Counted from the first letter of the stretch, positions 7,870 to 18,232 are shown. The stretch is 64,000 nucleotides of DNA from an uncultured Opitutales bacterium (GCA_900546565.1 URDC01000002.1:1-64000); one strand, 5' to 3'. Notes: generated by a model from the letters alone, not told the origin. Made by a program: numbers and translations.

Positions 7870-9315
7870 TTATAAAACGTCTTTGGGTCGCAACGTCAAT
7901 TCTATTGCAACGCGGGAGTTTGTTATTTTGTATTTGTCGGCGGGAGCCACTGAGGGAGTCCAGAGAATTTCTCCCCTGCAATTACAGACAACGATGGCGG
8001 ATTTTCGTTGCGAAAGGGGCAGTTTTTTTGCCGAAAAAAGCTCTTTGAGTTTTTTGGGGGAAGTGCCGCCGAGCGGCGTGTAGGCGTCGCCAGCGCGTCG
8101 GGTGCGGACGGTGAGGGTGTCGCGTTTGATGTCGCCGAAGCAGGAAACGTCGAGGTAGACGGTTCGGGAATCGTCGTTGTCGCCCGCGAGAATTTGCGAC
8201 TTTTTATCGTCCGAAAGCGTGATTTTTTTAACGAGCAATGTTCCGCCGTCGGGAAGCAGGTGTGTGCCGATGCCGATTCGGAGTTCGAACGGCTCGGGAG
8301 GCGTTTCGGGTTGGAGCGAAAGCGTCATCGATGTGGGGTCGAAGACGGCGGAGGAATCGCCGACAGAGGTTTTTGCGCGGCGGCGCGGCGCGGAGGTAAA
8401 GGCGGCGCGAATTTCGTCCAAAAAGGCGTCGGCTGCGTTGGCGCGGATTTCGCCGAGGCGCGAATTTGTCTGCAAGAGTTTCATCAGGGCGCGGCGCAGG
8501 TAGGCTCGGGTGAGGATTATTTTTTCGGACAGGACGGCTGTGGCGGCGATTCCGCGCGGATTGAGGGAATCGAACTCGGCGTCGAACTCGGCGCGGAGTG
8601 CCTGTGCGTCTTCGGAAAGGAGTTTTTGGGTGCGGCGCGCGCCCGCATAGATATTGGGTGCGGCTGCCTCGAACTGGGGGAGAACGAGATTGCGGATTTT
8701 ATTGCGGAAGTGGGTGTTTTCTAAATTCGTTTCGTCTTCGCGCCACGGCTGGGAGGCGGCGGCGAGCATTTGTTTGATTTCGGATTTCGAAATGTCCAAA
8801 AGCGGGCGGGCGAAGCGGAGTGTGCCGACCGAGGAGACGGGCGCGGGAGCGCAGAGGGCATCGATGCCGCCGCCGCGCGAAATGCGCATCAAAAGCGATT
8901 CGGCGGCGTCGCAGCTGTGGTGTCCCTGCGCGATTAGGGCGATGCCGTGCGCGGCGCAAGCCGATTTGAAAAAGGCAAGGCGCATTTGCCGAAACTCCGC
9001 CTCGGTGTGTTTTTTCGGCGGGGTAGCGGGGCTGCCGCAGAAGAGTTCGACGCCGTGGCGTGCGCAGAGGTCTTCGACGAATTTCTGGTCGGCGTCGGCG
9101 CAGGGACGCGCTTTGTGGTTGAAGTGAAGCGCGCAGATGTTTCGGCGCGACTCGGCGAAGACATCGAGCAACGAAAGCAGCAGAAAAACGGAATCCGCCC
9201 CGCCCGAACACGCGGCGGCGACTTTTGCGCCGCGTTCGAGAGTGAGGGCGATTTCGAGGAGGGCGGAGGGTTCGAAATTAACGTCGAAGGAACTTTCGTT
9301 TATTGCAATATCCAT
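7870..9315 (-). CDS. tilS: tRNA(Ile)-lysidine synthetase
   Basis: TilS adds lysine to the wobble cytidine of tRNA-Ile(CAU), so that AUA is read as isoleucine; it is usually essential. The PP-loop SGGADS is at residues 37-42, followed by LHFNHKARP, the GHHSCDAAESLLMRISRG segment typical of the N-terminal ATPase domain, and RPLLDISKSEI. A C-terminal tRNA-binding part with RTRRAGDAYTPLGGTSPKKLKELF closes the protein. At 481 residues it has the full E. coli-like domain set. Its ATG lies inside the last codons of comEC (16-base overlap) and it is followed directly by ftsH. Confidence 0.93.
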   Translation of the reverse strand: MDIAINESSFDVNFEPSALLEIALTLERGAKVAAACSGGADSVFLLLSLLDVFAESRRNICALHFNHKARPCADADQKFVEDLCARHGVELFCGSPATPPKKHTEAEFRQMRLAFFKSACAAHGIALIAQGHHSCDAAESLLMRISRGGGIDALCAPAPVSSVGTLRFARPLLDISKSEIKQMLAAASQPWREDETNLENTHFRNKIRNLVLPQFEAAAPNIYAGARRTQKLLSEDAQALRAEFDAEFDSLNPRGIAATAVLSEKIILTRAYLRRALMKLLQTNSRLGEIRANAADAFLDEIRAAFTSAPRRRAKTSVGDSSAVFDPTSMTLSLQPETPPEPFELRIGIGTHLLPDGGTLLVKKITLSDDKKSQILAGDNDDSRTVYLDVSCFGDIKRDTLTVRTRRAGDAYTPLGGTSPKKLKELFSAKKLPLSQRKSAIVVCNCRGEILWTPSVAPADKYKITNSRVAIELTLRPKDVL

Positions 9316-10991
9316 AATGTAAACATTCCGATTGAAACTATTGCGGGAACTATCGCAAAACGCAACGCTGCGTTTTCAATTTTTATCGAGAAAGAGAATA
9401 AAAGCATGATTAGTGCGGTTGCTGCGGCGCAGGCGTATCCGTTTTGGAGGTGCGAAGTGCACATAAAATTGAAGTGGTCGGAAGTCCACTGCGCTATATC
9501 TACCATAACAGAGGTGATGTATGCGCCCGCGCCGAGGCACAATGTGCCCGCAAACGACGGCAGAACCATCCCCGCCATTGCAGCGAGAACCGCGAACCCC
9601 GCCAGAAACACGAATGCGGGCGACAGGATTATTCCGCCAATCGAAACCGCGCCGAACCAATATGACGAAATCGGGAATGCCGCGCAAGCCGCCCCGACGG
9701 AAATGCAGATCCCGCCGACGGCAATGTCGAAGATTTTATCGACGGCGGGGTTGAAGCGTCCGAAGTAATGGCGTTTGAAAAACGCGTTGCGGAAGTCTTC
9801 GCAGACGCCGAATGAAAAAAGCAGCATTGACGCCACGACCGCGTATGAAAGTTGGAAGCCCGCGCCGAAAACGACGGATGGAGAAAGGCTGATTGCAACC
9901 GTCGCCGAAAGCATTAGCGCATTTATCGACGCCGAATTGCGCCCCGCGGACATTGCTATCCAAAAGACCGAAACCATTATGAATGCGCGGACTGCCGAAG
10001 GCGGAAGTCCGCAGGCGAGCACGTATAAAAATAGAAGCGGGAGGGCGACGAGGGCGCGAAGGCAAATGGGAATCCGCGCGATGGCGCAAAGGTAGAGAAG
10101 CGCGAGGGCGACTATGCCGACATGCAAGCCGCTGACGGCGAATATGTGCATTGCCCCCGCCTCTTTGAATGTCTGCTTGCGCTCGGGGGCGAGTTTTGAT
10201 TTATCGCCCAAAACCATTGCCTGCAAGGCGTCGTAGGCGGCGGGAGCATCGCGGAATTCGAGCCTGTCGGAGGCGAGTTTTTTGCGCATATAATCGGCGA
10301 TTTTCTCGCCGAAAGGTTTGGGGGCTCGGCTTGAAATTTCGATGTCTTCGGGCGAAATAACCGCCTTGAAAAACACGAAGCGGTTTAGCAGGTATGTGTT
10401 GAAATCGGTTTGGGTGGATTCCTGTTTTTTATAACCCTGCCACGAAAGCGGCGGATTTTTTACGACAGGCGAAAGTGCGGCGGAAGCCGCTTTGAAGATG
10501 TCGCCTGCGCGGAGTTTCGGGGTTTTTATTCCCGCCTTTTTGGACTTTTTCGAAAGCGGAATGTTGAACCAGATTTTGCGGTGTATTGTGTCGGAACGGC
10601 GGCTTTCGAGGATTTCCGCTACGCCGTAGCGTCCGCCCGAAGAGCTTTCGGAAGTTTCGAGAATTCGCAGGGTAAGTGGCGAAAATTCGGGGGCAAAGAG
10701 TGCGGCAGGAGGCGTTTCATTCTGTTTGAAGAAGATGAAAATGCACGCGCAAAAAAGGGCGCAGGCACGGAAAAAGCGTTTTAAAAAGCGGATTTTTGCG
10801 GACGAAATGCCGAAGTAGAAAAATGTCGAGCAGGTGAAATCGAGAATCAAAATTGCGGCGGCAATCCACAGGAACTGGGTTGAGAAATGCGCCAAATTCG
10901 GAAAATTCCCCGCCGCGACTGCGCCCGAAAGCGAAGCCGCGAAGTATGGGAAAATCGGGTATTTCCAGAAGTATGGCGTTTTACGCTGCAT
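9300..10991 (-). CDS. comEC: ComEC/Rec2-type DNA uptake channel without hydrolase domain
   Basis: ComEC forms the inner-membrane channel that takes up single-stranded DNA during natural transformation. The 563-residue product (start chosen at MQRKTPYFWKY, 10991, which avoids overlap with the upstream gene) has N-terminal membrane helices, an OB-like periplasmic region, and the competence domain with HIFAVSGLHVGIVALALLYL followed by many hydrophobic segments. It ends right after the last helix, so the C-terminal metallo-beta-lactamase-like domain of long ComEC proteins is absent. Short versions occur in other bacteria. The pilus ATPases at 23391-26787 could work with it, but no pilin or ComEA gene is in the window. 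Confidence 0.85.
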   Translation of the reverse strand: MQRKTPYFWKYPIFPYFAASLSGAVAAGNFPNLAHFSTQFLWIAAAILILDFTCSTFFYFGISSAKIRFLKRFFRACALFCACIFIFFKQNETPPAALFAPEFSPLTLRILETSESSSGGRYGVAEILESRRSDTIHRKIWFNIPLSKKSKKAGIKTPKLRAGDIFKAASAALSPVVKNPPLSWQGYKKQESTQTDFNTYLLNRFVFFKAVISPEDIEISSRAPKPFGEKIADYMRKKLASDRLEFRDAPAAYDALQAMVLGDKSKLAPERKQTFKEAGAMHIFAVSGLHVGIVALALLYLCAIARIPICLRALVALPLLFLYVLACGLPPSAVRAFIMVSVFWIAMSAGRNSASINALMLSATVAISLSPSVVFGAGFQLSYAVVASMLLFSFGVCEDFRNAFFKRHYFGRFNPAVDKIFDIAVGGICISVGAACAAFPISSYWFGAVSIGGIILSPAFVFLAGFAVLAAMAGMVLPSFAGTLCLGAGAYITSVMVDIAQWTSDHFNFMCTSHLQNGYACAAATALIMLLFSFSIKIENAALRFAIVPAIVSIGMFTLWILQ

Positions 10992-11056
10992 TGGTTCGGT
11001 GTGGCGGAAGCCCCGCAACGGCGGATTTGCGGGCGGTGTTGTGGTTGAGACGGGTG

Positions 11057-12163
11057 TTATTTTGCGGGAACGGATGTTATGTTTAGCAACGCGGTGCAAT
11101 CGCCGCTTGAATCGAATACCAGTGTGGAGGTTGCGGCGTCGGTTCGGGTATTTTTAAATTCGGAGGAAAGTTTTGAAATGTCGAAATTATTGCGGGCGGC
11201 GGCCGCAATAAGGGCTTTTGCGCCGTCGTAGCCGAATGCGGCATAGACGGAGGGCGGGCGTCCGAAGCGTTTTTCAAATGATGCTGCGAATGACCTGCCC
11301 TCGCGGGTTCGGGCGGAAGCGATTTCAAACGGAGCTGATATTGTGGTTGTGCGGAGCGCGGGTTTTGCGGCGGACGCGTGTGTGGGTTGAACATCGAAGA
11401 AGCCGCGGTTCTTATAGAGCCGTCCTGTAAAGCCCGCGCGGGCGAGCGCGGTTTTGAGGGCGGAAAATTCTCCACCCGTGCCGACGTAAAAGACTGCCGC
11501 GGGGTTGCGGGCGGTGATGTGACGGGCGTAGATATCGAAGCGGGTTTCGCCCTTTGCGAAAAAGTCGCGGATTATTTTGCGCTCGGAAGTTGCGAGGGTG
11601 AAATTGAAGTAGTCGCCGAGCGATTTGCCGTAGGGGGAATCCTCCGAAATTATGGCGATTTCGGCGTTTTTGGCGGGGGCGGTTTTTGCGAAGTGTGCGG
11701 CGAGTTTATCCGCCTGCTGCGCCCCGTTAAAATAGATGCGGGCGGCGTTTTTGCCGAGCAGGACGGCGGGCGGGTATTCAATCAGGAAGTCGAAAAAGCC
11801 GCCGTTGATATTCGAAAGCAGTTTGTGGCAGGGCAGAATTTCGGGGTCGAAGCCGACGCAGAAAAGGCGGACGTTTTTGCGCGAGAGTTTTTCTACCGCC
11901 GCGAGGGTCGCGTTTGCGCCCGCCGAATTGTCCTCGACGGAAACGGCGATTTCGGTTTTCGAAGATGCGTTGAATTCTTCGGCGGCAAGGGTTGCGCCGT
12001 CGGCGGCGTCGCGGGCTGCCGAGGAGGTTGAAACGGGCAGGATTATGCCGAGTTCGGGGGCGGCGCGGGTCGACGCACTCCAATTTTCGCGCTCCGCAAG
12101 CGAGCATGACGAAAGCAGAACTGCGGCGGCTGCGGAGAAAATTTGCGTGCAAAATGTTTTCAT
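11057..12163 (-). CDS. Periplasmic-binding-protein-like lipoprotein (LivK/type 1 fold)
   Basis: The 368-residue product has a lipoprotein signal ending in LLSSC (residues 16-20), then a mature part resembling the branched-chain amino-acid receptor family: GIILPVS at the first strand, DAADGATLAAEEFNA, SEDSPYGKSLGDYF, and FGYDGAKALIAAA. This fold binds small ligands between two lobes, usually to feed an ABC importer or to act in lipoprotein cell-envelope roles like LpoA/YraM. No ABC permease or ATPase is adjacent, so an import role is unproven. It lies just upstream of comEC on the same strand. Ligand unknown. Confidence 0.7.
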   Translation of the reverse strand: MKTFCTQIFSAAAAVLLSSCSLAERENWSASTRAAPELGIILPVSTSSAARDAADGATLAAEEFNASSKTEIAVSVEDNSAGANATLAAVEKLSRKNVRLFCVGFDPEILPCHKLLSNINGGFFDFLIEYPPAVLLGKNAARIYFNGAQQADKLAAHFAKTAPAKNAEIAIISEDSPYGKSLGDYFNFTLATSERKIIRDFFAKGETRFDIYARHITARNPAAVFYVGTGGEFSALKTALARAGFTGRLYKNRGFFDVQPTHASAAKPALRTTTISAPFEIASARTREGRSFAASFEKRFGRPPSVYAAFGYDGAKALIAAAARNNFDISKLSSEFKNTRTDAATSTLVFDSSGDCTALLNITSVPAK

Positions 12164-12288
12164 ATTCGCGTTATTTAAAGCTATTTTTCGGCTTTTTAAA
12201 ACAATTTTTTGCGAAAATTATTGAACGGTTTCGCCGTTTTGGTATAGGTTGAAAATCGGAGGCGCGAACGCGTCGGATTGTGTTTAAA

Positions 12289-15048
12289 ATGTTCGAAAGG
12301 ATTTTCATATCGCCCGAAAAATCGCTACCCGCGTGTGTCGCGCGCTGGGTTGTGGACAATTTGCGCGAAGGGCGGGAATCGGCGTTCTTCGGAAATTCGC
12401 TTGTGCTCGCGCCCACAAAAACCGCCGCGAAGACGCTTAAATGCGAGATTGCGCGTGTGTTGTCCGAATGCGGAATTTCAGCGTTTGCGGGGCTTAAAAT
12501 ATCGACGCCCGAAATGTTTTTTGCCGAGCTTGAAGCGGCACAAAGACGCGCGGAGGAAGTCGTCGAAGGAGGCTGTGAATATGCCGGTTTTGCGCAACGC
12601 GTCTCCGCCTGGATTGCGGCGTTGAAAGGCTGCGAAGCCCCGAATATGTTGTTTGTCAACGGGCTGCCGAAGCGGGAGGCGATGTTCGAAACCGCCGTCG
12701 GGCTTGACAGGCTGCGGAATGCGCTTTCGGAGAATTTGATGTCGTTTGAGGAGGCGGCGCGGGTGTTGGCAAACAATTCGGCGTCGGTTTTCGAAGACGG
12801 ATTTTGGAAGGCGTTGGCGGCATTGGAGGTCGGGTATCGGGAGGCGTTGCGCCGATGCGGTTTGAAGTGCCGCTACGACGGATTCGCGCGGGCGATGGAG
12901 TCGGCGCAATGCGGGTATTCGACGATTGTCGCGGCGGCGTGCCCCGATATGCCCGCGTTTGCGGCGCGGCTTTTTGAGCGGCTCGGGCGGGAGCGTCGCG
13001 TTGTGGTGCTGATTGCGGACGCGCAAAAACGGGAAGGCGATTTCGACTGTGCGGGCGTGCCGAAGAGCGCGTTCGAATCGGCGGAAATCGGCCTTGAAGA
13101 GGGGAGAGTTTTTGTCTATCAATCGGTGGGCGACGAGGCTCGGGCGGCGGCGGAATTGGCGCGGGAATACGGCGCGGACTGCTTCGACGCTTTGGCTGTA
13201 TCGTGCGAGCAAACCGAGAATGCCGACATTTTCGCGCGGGAATTCGCCGCGCTGAATCCGCCGATTTCGGCGAGGGTGCCAGAGGGGCGGAAGTTCGCCA
13301 CAAGCGCGTTCGGAAAGCTTGTTCGGGCGGCCTTGGGATACTGCGAAGACGCGGGATTCGGGGCGTTCAGGGCGTTGGCGGAGAATCCGCTTTTTTCGGC
13401 AAAAGTGGCGGCGGAAGTCGGCGGGACGGAATGCGGTTTTTTGCGCGGACTCGACAAGTTGGCGGAGCGGTATTTGCCCGATCGGGTAGACATGCTTGTG
13501 GAAATTTTGGAGGAAAAGGGCGATTTGTCGGCGCGGGTTGTGAAAGTCGCGGCACAGCTTGCGGCGCGGCTTGCGGACTCTGACGACAAAGGGTTGAAGG
13601 AGGTTTTTGAAGAAATTTTTGCGGACGGAAGGGTTTTCGCGGAGGCTTCGAAAGAGGTTGGGGACTTCGAAAGGCGGGCGTTTGATGTGGCGGTGCAATG
13701 TCTGGAAAAAATCGGTAGCACGAAAATGCCCGAACCGCTGCTTGCGCGGGAGATTTTGCTTGCGGTGTCGGCGTCGCTCGAAGCGCGGGCGGAGGTGGGC
13801 GGAGGGGCGGAAAAGTTTCTGCCGCTGCAAAACTGGCTCGAAATTTTTTGGAGCGCTAAGCCGCATTTGCTGTTGTGCGATTTTAACGACGGAACGATTC
13901 CCCTTGCGGAATCGGAAATTATGTTTTTGACGGACTCGGCGCGGGCGCGGTTGGGGCTTAAAAATTCGCGCTCGCGCAGGGCGAGGGACGCGTATATGTT
14001 GCGGGCGTTGCTGGACTCGCGCAAGGGGGGCGCGGAGGTTATGCTGTCGCTCAAAGACGCGTCGGAATCGCCGAAAATTCCGTCGAGGATACTCTTGCAA
14101 ACGCGCGATTTGCCGGGTAGGGTGAAGTTTTTGTTTACGGCGCAAGGCGGGCGGCGCAAGGCTGTTTCGGAGGAGACGGAAGTGGGACTGAGGCTCGACA
14201 AGCCCCTGCCCGACGGGTTTTCGATGTCGGCGTCGAAGTTCGACAAGTATTTGGACTCGCCGATTGATTTTTATGTGTCGTATGTGTTGGGGGCGCGGGA
14301 ATTCGACGCGAAAAAAAGCGAATTCGACGCGCTTCAATACGGGACGATTTTCCACGAGATTATGCGCAGGTTCGCGCTCTCGAAGAGGGCGCGGTCGACC
14401 GACGCGGGCGAGATTTACGCGTTTCTTTCGCGAGAATTGGACGCTTATATGCGCCGCGAATTTGCCGACAATCTGGCGGCACAACCGCGTATGCAGCTGA
14501 TTTCAATGAGGCAGCGTTTCCGCGCGTTGGCTGAGGTTCAAGCGGAGAGGGCGGCGGCGGGGTGGCTCGTTTGGGGCGAGCCCGAGCGCAAATTCAAATT
14601 CGAAATTGACGGAATGCCCGTGGTGGGCTCGATTGACAGAATCGACCGCGACGAAAAGTCGGGGCGGTATTGTCTGATTGACTACAAGACGCGCGACAAG
14701 TGCGAAATCGGGATTACGAAGGCCTCGCACCTGCGCGAAAGAAAGGGCATGGAGCGCGAATGGGTGGGACTGCAAATGCCCGTCTATATGTGGGCTGTGC
14801 GCGAAGAGCTGGGCGCGGACGGCGAATGCGCTTTGTTTGTATCGCCGCTTGAAACGTCGAAGACGGCGGTCGATGTCTGGCAGATAACGCAGGACGAGCT
14901 GGTCTCGGCGCGGGCGAAGATGTCGGAGATTATCGCCGCGATTAGAAGCGGCAGGTTCGTTTCGGACAAAGCCCCAAAGTATCCCGTTTGCCCCGCGACG
15001 TTTGCGCTGTCGGCGAAGCAACTTCAAAAATTCTGCCAAAATGGATAG
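12289..15048 (+). CDS. addB: AddB-like exonuclease subunit (PD-(D/E)XK)
   Basis: With AddA it forms the helicase-nuclease that resects double-strand breaks for RecA loading, the counterpart of RecBCD. The 919-residue product lacks obvious full helicase motifs in its N-half, as in AddB, and has a C-terminal RecB-type nuclease with YGTIFHEIMRRFA (about residue 683), GSIDRIDRDEKSG, and the catalytic LIDYKT near residue 796. Bacillus AddB is about 1,160 residues, so this is a shorter form; I saw no clear CX6CX2C iron-sulphur cluster at the end. A GTG at 12280 is an alternative start. The stop overlaps the addA start by eight bases, showing translational coupling. Confidence 0.8.
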   Translation: MFERIFISPEKSLPACVARWVVDNLREGRESAFFGNSLVLAPTKTAAKTLKCEIARVLSECGISAFAGLKISTPEMFFAELEAAQRRAEEVVEGGCEYAGFAQRVSAWIAALKGCEAPNMLFVNGLPKREAMFETAVGLDRLRNALSENLMSFEEAARVLANNSASVFEDGFWKALAALEVGYREALRRCGLKCRYDGFARAMESAQCGYSTIVAAACPDMPAFAARLFERLGRERRVVVLIADAQKREGDFDCAGVPKSAFESAEIGLEEGRVFVYQSVGDEARAAAELAREYGADCFDALAVSCEQTENADIFAREFAALNPPISARVPEGRKFATSAFGKLVRAALGYCEDAGFGAFRALAENPLFSAKVAAEVGGTECGFLRGLDKLAERYLPDRVDMLVEILEEKGDLSARVVKVAAQLAARLADSDDKGLKEVFEEIFADGRVFAEASKEVGDFERRAFDVAVQCLEKIGSTKMPEPLLAREILLAVSASLEARAEVGGGAEKFLPLQNWLEIFWSAKPHLLLCDFNDGTIPLAESEIMFLTDSARARLGLKNSRSRRARDAYMLRALLDSRKGGAEVMLSLKDASESPKIPSRILLQTRDLPGRVKFLFTAQGGRRKAVSEETEVGLRLDKPLPDGFSMSASKFDKYLDSPIDFYVSYVLGAREFDAKKSEFDALQYGTIFHEIMRRFALSKRARSTDAGEIYAFLSRELDAYMRREFADNLAAQPRMQLISMRQRFRALAEVQAERAAAGWLVWGEPERKFKFEIDGMPVVGSIDRIDRDEKSGRYCLIDYKTRDKCEIGITKASHLRERKGMEREWVGLQMPVYMWAVREELGADGECALFVSPLETSKTAVDVWQITQDELVSARAKMSEIIAAIRSGRFVSDKAPKYPVCPATFALSAKQLQKFCQNG

Positions 15049-18000
15049 GATTCAAAAGATTTTTGCGAACGAAAAGGTTTCGGCAAGTGCGGGCTCGGGG
15101 AAGACGTTTTCGCTTACGACGCGTTTTGTGGCGTTGGCGTGCGCGGCGGTCGGGCGCGGGGAGAATCCGTTTTCGATAATCGCGCTGACGTTCACTAAAA
15201 AGGCAGCCGGCGAATTTTTGACGAACATTTTAAAGAGGCTTGCAAAAGCCGCGGAATCGGAGTCGGGCGCGCGGGAACTGGCGCGGAACATCGAAGACGC
15301 CGTGCCCGAATACGGAAAATCGGGCGCGGGGCTTTCGCGCGAAATTTTCGAGAAGACGCTCGAAGTTTGCGCGGAGAATTTGGACAGGCTGAGGCTCGGG
15401 ACGATTGACGCGCTGTTCTCTTCGATAATAAGGCAGAATGCGGGCGAGCTTAAAATTTTCGCGCCCGTGCGGATTTTGGACGACAAGAGTTTCGAAGCCC
15501 GAAAGGCGGCGGCGGAGGCGTTGGCGAATATGATCGACTCGCGCTCGGACAACGACGCCGCTCTGCGCGATTTTGCAGAGACGGTGAAGAAATCGCGGTT
15601 CGGGCGGGACGAGAAATTTTTCTCGCAGGCGTTGTCAAAAAGCATGGCGAAGGCGCACAAGATGTATCTGCTTTCGCGGGACGTGTCGCTTTGGGGAAAT
15701 GCGCGGCTTTCGGGCGTGAGGTTTGAAAGTGCGCCGTTTGCGAAGTCGAAATACGAAAGTCTGCTGGCGGCTGTGGAGGCCGATTTGGCGAATCAGAAAG
15801 GCGCGGACAAGATTGTGGAATTTTTCGCGCAATCTAACGAAGAGACGCTTATGCCGGTAAAGTCCACCGCGCTAAAACGCGTATTGGAAGTTGTCCGCAC
15901 GGGAAATGCCGCGGTCGGCGGGGTTGTCGAAATTCCGTTCGGACGAGGGAAGATTGATGTGCGGTGCATGCGCGAGATTGTCGAGATGGCTGATATGCTT
16001 TTTACGGCTCACTTCGGGCGGCTTTGCGAAGCGTCGAGAGCCGTGGGAGAGCTTGCGGCGGCGTATGAGCGCGAATACGAAATTTCGGCGCGCTCGAAGG
16101 GCAAAATCACATTTGCGGATATGCCGTTTGTCCTGACAGACCCCGCGCGCGCCGCCGACAAGGAGATGATTGAATACAGGCTGGACGCGAAGTTCAGGCA
16201 CTGGCTCTTCGACGAATTTCAGGACACGTCGGAGATTCAATGGAGGGCGTTGCGAAATCTGGTGGAAGAGGCGATTACGGATGTCGACAAAAGTTTCTAC
16301 TATGTCGGCGACATAAAACAATCAATATACTCGTGGCGCGGAGCTACAAGCGCGCTTTTTAACGGGGTTTCGGACTATTACAACAAAAACGGGGTTTTGA
16401 TTAGACCCGCGAAGCCGCTGACGACTTCGTTCCGCTCGGGAACGAATGTGATTGCGGCAGTCAATGCGATTTTCGGCTGCGAAGCGGAGTTGGCGCGGGC
16501 GTTCGACGCGCGGGCGGCGCGGGTGTTTTCGGGCGATTTCAGCCCCCACGTTTCGGCGCAGGACGACCCGAGGTTCGCCCTTGAAATGCCGCCGTCGTTT
16601 GCGCGGCTCGATTTCTACCAAAGTTCGGTTTCGGACGAAGACGATGTGGCGGAAGTCTGCGAAGCGGTTTTGCGGATTTTGAGGGAAGTTGAGCCTCTAA
16701 AACGCAAAATTTCGTGCGCGGTGCTGCTTTACAAGAACGAACACATCAGGCGCGTTGTGGAATTTTTGAAACAAAACGGGTTCAATGCGGCGGGCGAAAT
16801 GGAGGTAGACGTCGTGCAGGGGCGTCCGATGGCGTCGCTTTTTACGGCGATTTTAAGGCGGCTGGCGCACCCCGAAAATTCGGCGTCGGACGCGTTTGCG
16901 GAAATGTCGGGCGCGGAGGATTTTGTTTGCGGATTTTCGGAGGATTTTGCGCGGCGGACGGTTGCTAAAATCTATGCGGGGGGCTTTGCGGCGTTTGCGC
17001 GGGAGTATGCGCTATTTATGCTCGAAAAATCGGGGAAAGATCGGGTTGCGGAGCTCGACTGGATTGTGGAGGCGTGTGTGGAGCTCGACAGGGAGGGTGT
17101 TGCCTCTATTGACGATGCGGTTGAATTCATATCGGAGCAGACGGTGAAGACGTCGGCGAACGAATCGGTGGTTCAGGTGATGACGGTGCACAAGTCAAAA
17201 GGGCTCGCGTTTGCGATGACTATTGTGCCCGTCAAAAACAAAATCCGTCCGCGCGACGAAATAGGCGTTATGGGCGGGGCTGTGATGTTGCCCGCAGCAG
17301 CCGCCCTCGCGGAGCTTAACGAGGATTTGTATGAGCGAAATTTCGGGCGCAAGAGCGCGGAAAATTTCGAGGCGATTTGCAAGTATTATGTGTCGATGAC
17401 GCGGGCGGAGAGGGCGTTGTATGTGGTTGCGCCCAAGTCCAAAACGTGGCTGCCCGAGACGGACAAAGCCGAACCCATTGCGTTCGGGCAGCTTTTGCTT
17501 TGCGCGTTTATGCCCGAATTTGCGCGGATTGCCGACAGAAAGGCCGCGAAGGCTTTTATGGAGGAATTCGACCTGCGCGGAGCGTCGGTTTCGATTGGCG
17601 ACGAACGGTGGTTTGAAACGGAAGTTGCCGCGGAAGCGGAAACGGACGCGCCGAGGCCGCGGAAGTTGGCGCGGTTTGAGAAGTCGGGCGCATTCGAATT
17701 TGCCGCACCCTCGCGCGATTTTGCGGAAGTCGGCGGCGCGGCTTTTGAAGGCGAAAGCGCGGGCGGCATTGAACGCAGTGCCGACGCGGAGCGCGGGATA
17801 AAAATCCACGCGTTTTTGGCGGAGCTTGACGGAGTCGGCGCGGAGCTTTTGCGCGGTGTGAACGCGCGGTTTGCGGGCGACGATGATGCCGTGCGGGGGC
17901 TGAAAAAGCTTTTGTCGGGGCGCGATATGGCGCGGTTTTTCGAGCTCAAAAACGGGGACTTTGCGGCGAACGAATTTCCGTTCGAGCTTTGCGAAAACGG

Positions 18001-18232
18001 CGTGCTGGTCTCGGGCGTTATCGACAGGATTATTGTCAGGCGCGAAAACGGCGCGACGGCGGAAATCGAGATTGTCGACTACAAGCCCTCAGCCGCGAAT
18101 GCCGAGAAATACGCGGGTCAGCTTGCCGCATACAAGCGGGCGGCGGCGCGGCTTTTCGGCGTAGGCGAAGAATCGGTGCGCTGTTTTGTGGCGGGTTATT
18201 TGGACGGCGCGGTTGCGGAAGTTTCAGGTTAA
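15041..18232 (+). CDS. addA: AddA-like UvrD/Rep-family helicase-nuclease
   Basis: The 1,063-residue product is the motor and second nuclease of the AddAB complex. Motif I ASAGSGKT is at 15-22; motif II LFDEFQDTS near 388; motif III YVGDIKQSIYSWRGA near 420; TVHKSKGLAFAM near 713; motif VI VSMTRAERALYV near 784; and a C-terminal RecB-like nuclease with EIVDYKPSA near 1010. The start at 15041 (MDRIQKIF) places motif I at the usual distance from the N-terminus, although the frame is open upstream. Order addB-addA and overlapping ends match other AddAB operons. Chi specificity cannot be inferred. Confidence 0.9.
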   Translation: MDRIQKIFANEKVSASAGSGKTFSLTTRFVALACAAVGRGENPFSIIALTFTKKAAGEFLTNILKRLAKAAESESGARELARNIEDAVPEYGKSGAGLSREIFEKTLEVCAENLDRLRLGTIDALFSSIIRQNAGELKIFAPVRILDDKSFEARKAAAEALANMIDSRSDNDAALRDFAETVKKSRFGRDEKFFSQALSKSMAKAHKMYLLSRDVSLWGNARLSGVRFESAPFAKSKYESLLAAVEADLANQKGADKIVEFFAQSNEETLMPVKSTALKRVLEVVRTGNAAVGGVVEIPFGRGKIDVRCMREIVEMADMLFTAHFGRLCEASRAVGELAAAYEREYEISARSKGKITFADMPFVLTDPARAADKEMIEYRLDAKFRHWLFDEFQDTSEIQWRALRNLVEEAITDVDKSFYYVGDIKQSIYSWRGATSALFNGVSDYYNKNGVLIRPAKPLTTSFRSGTNVIAAVNAIFGCEAELARAFDARAARVFSGDFSPHVSAQDDPRFALEMPPSFARLDFYQSSVSDEDDVAEVCEAVLRILREVEPLKRKISCAVLLYKNEHIRRVVEFLKQNGFNAAGEMEVDVVQGRPMASLFTAILRRLAHPENSASDAFAEMSGAEDFVCGFSEDFARRTVAKIYAGGFAAFAREYALFMLEKSGKDRVAELDWIVEACVELDREGVASIDDAVEFISEQTVKTSANESVVQVMTVHKSKGLAFAMTIVPVKNKIRPRDEIGVMGGAVMLPAAAALAELNEDLYERNFGRKSAENFEAICKYYVSMTRAERALYVVAPKSKTWLPETDKAEPIAFGQLLLCAFMPEFARIADRKAAKAFMEEFDLRGASVSIGDERWFETEVAAEAETDAPRPRKLARFEKSGAFEFAAPSRDFAEVGGAAFEGESAGGIERSADAERGIKIHAFLAELDGVGAELLRGVNARFAGDDDAVRGLKKLLSGRDMARFFELKNGDFAANEFPFELCENGVLVSGVIDRIIVRRENGATAEIEIVDYKPSAANAEKYAGQLAAYKRAAARLFGVGEESVRCFVAGYLDGAVAEVSG

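Noticed and set aside
12478..14484. 668-codon open frame on the minus strand opposite addB
   Set aside because: It lies fully opposite a well-supported gene, is extremely Arg/Pro/Gln-rich, and has no family-like motif; open antisense frames are common at this GC content.
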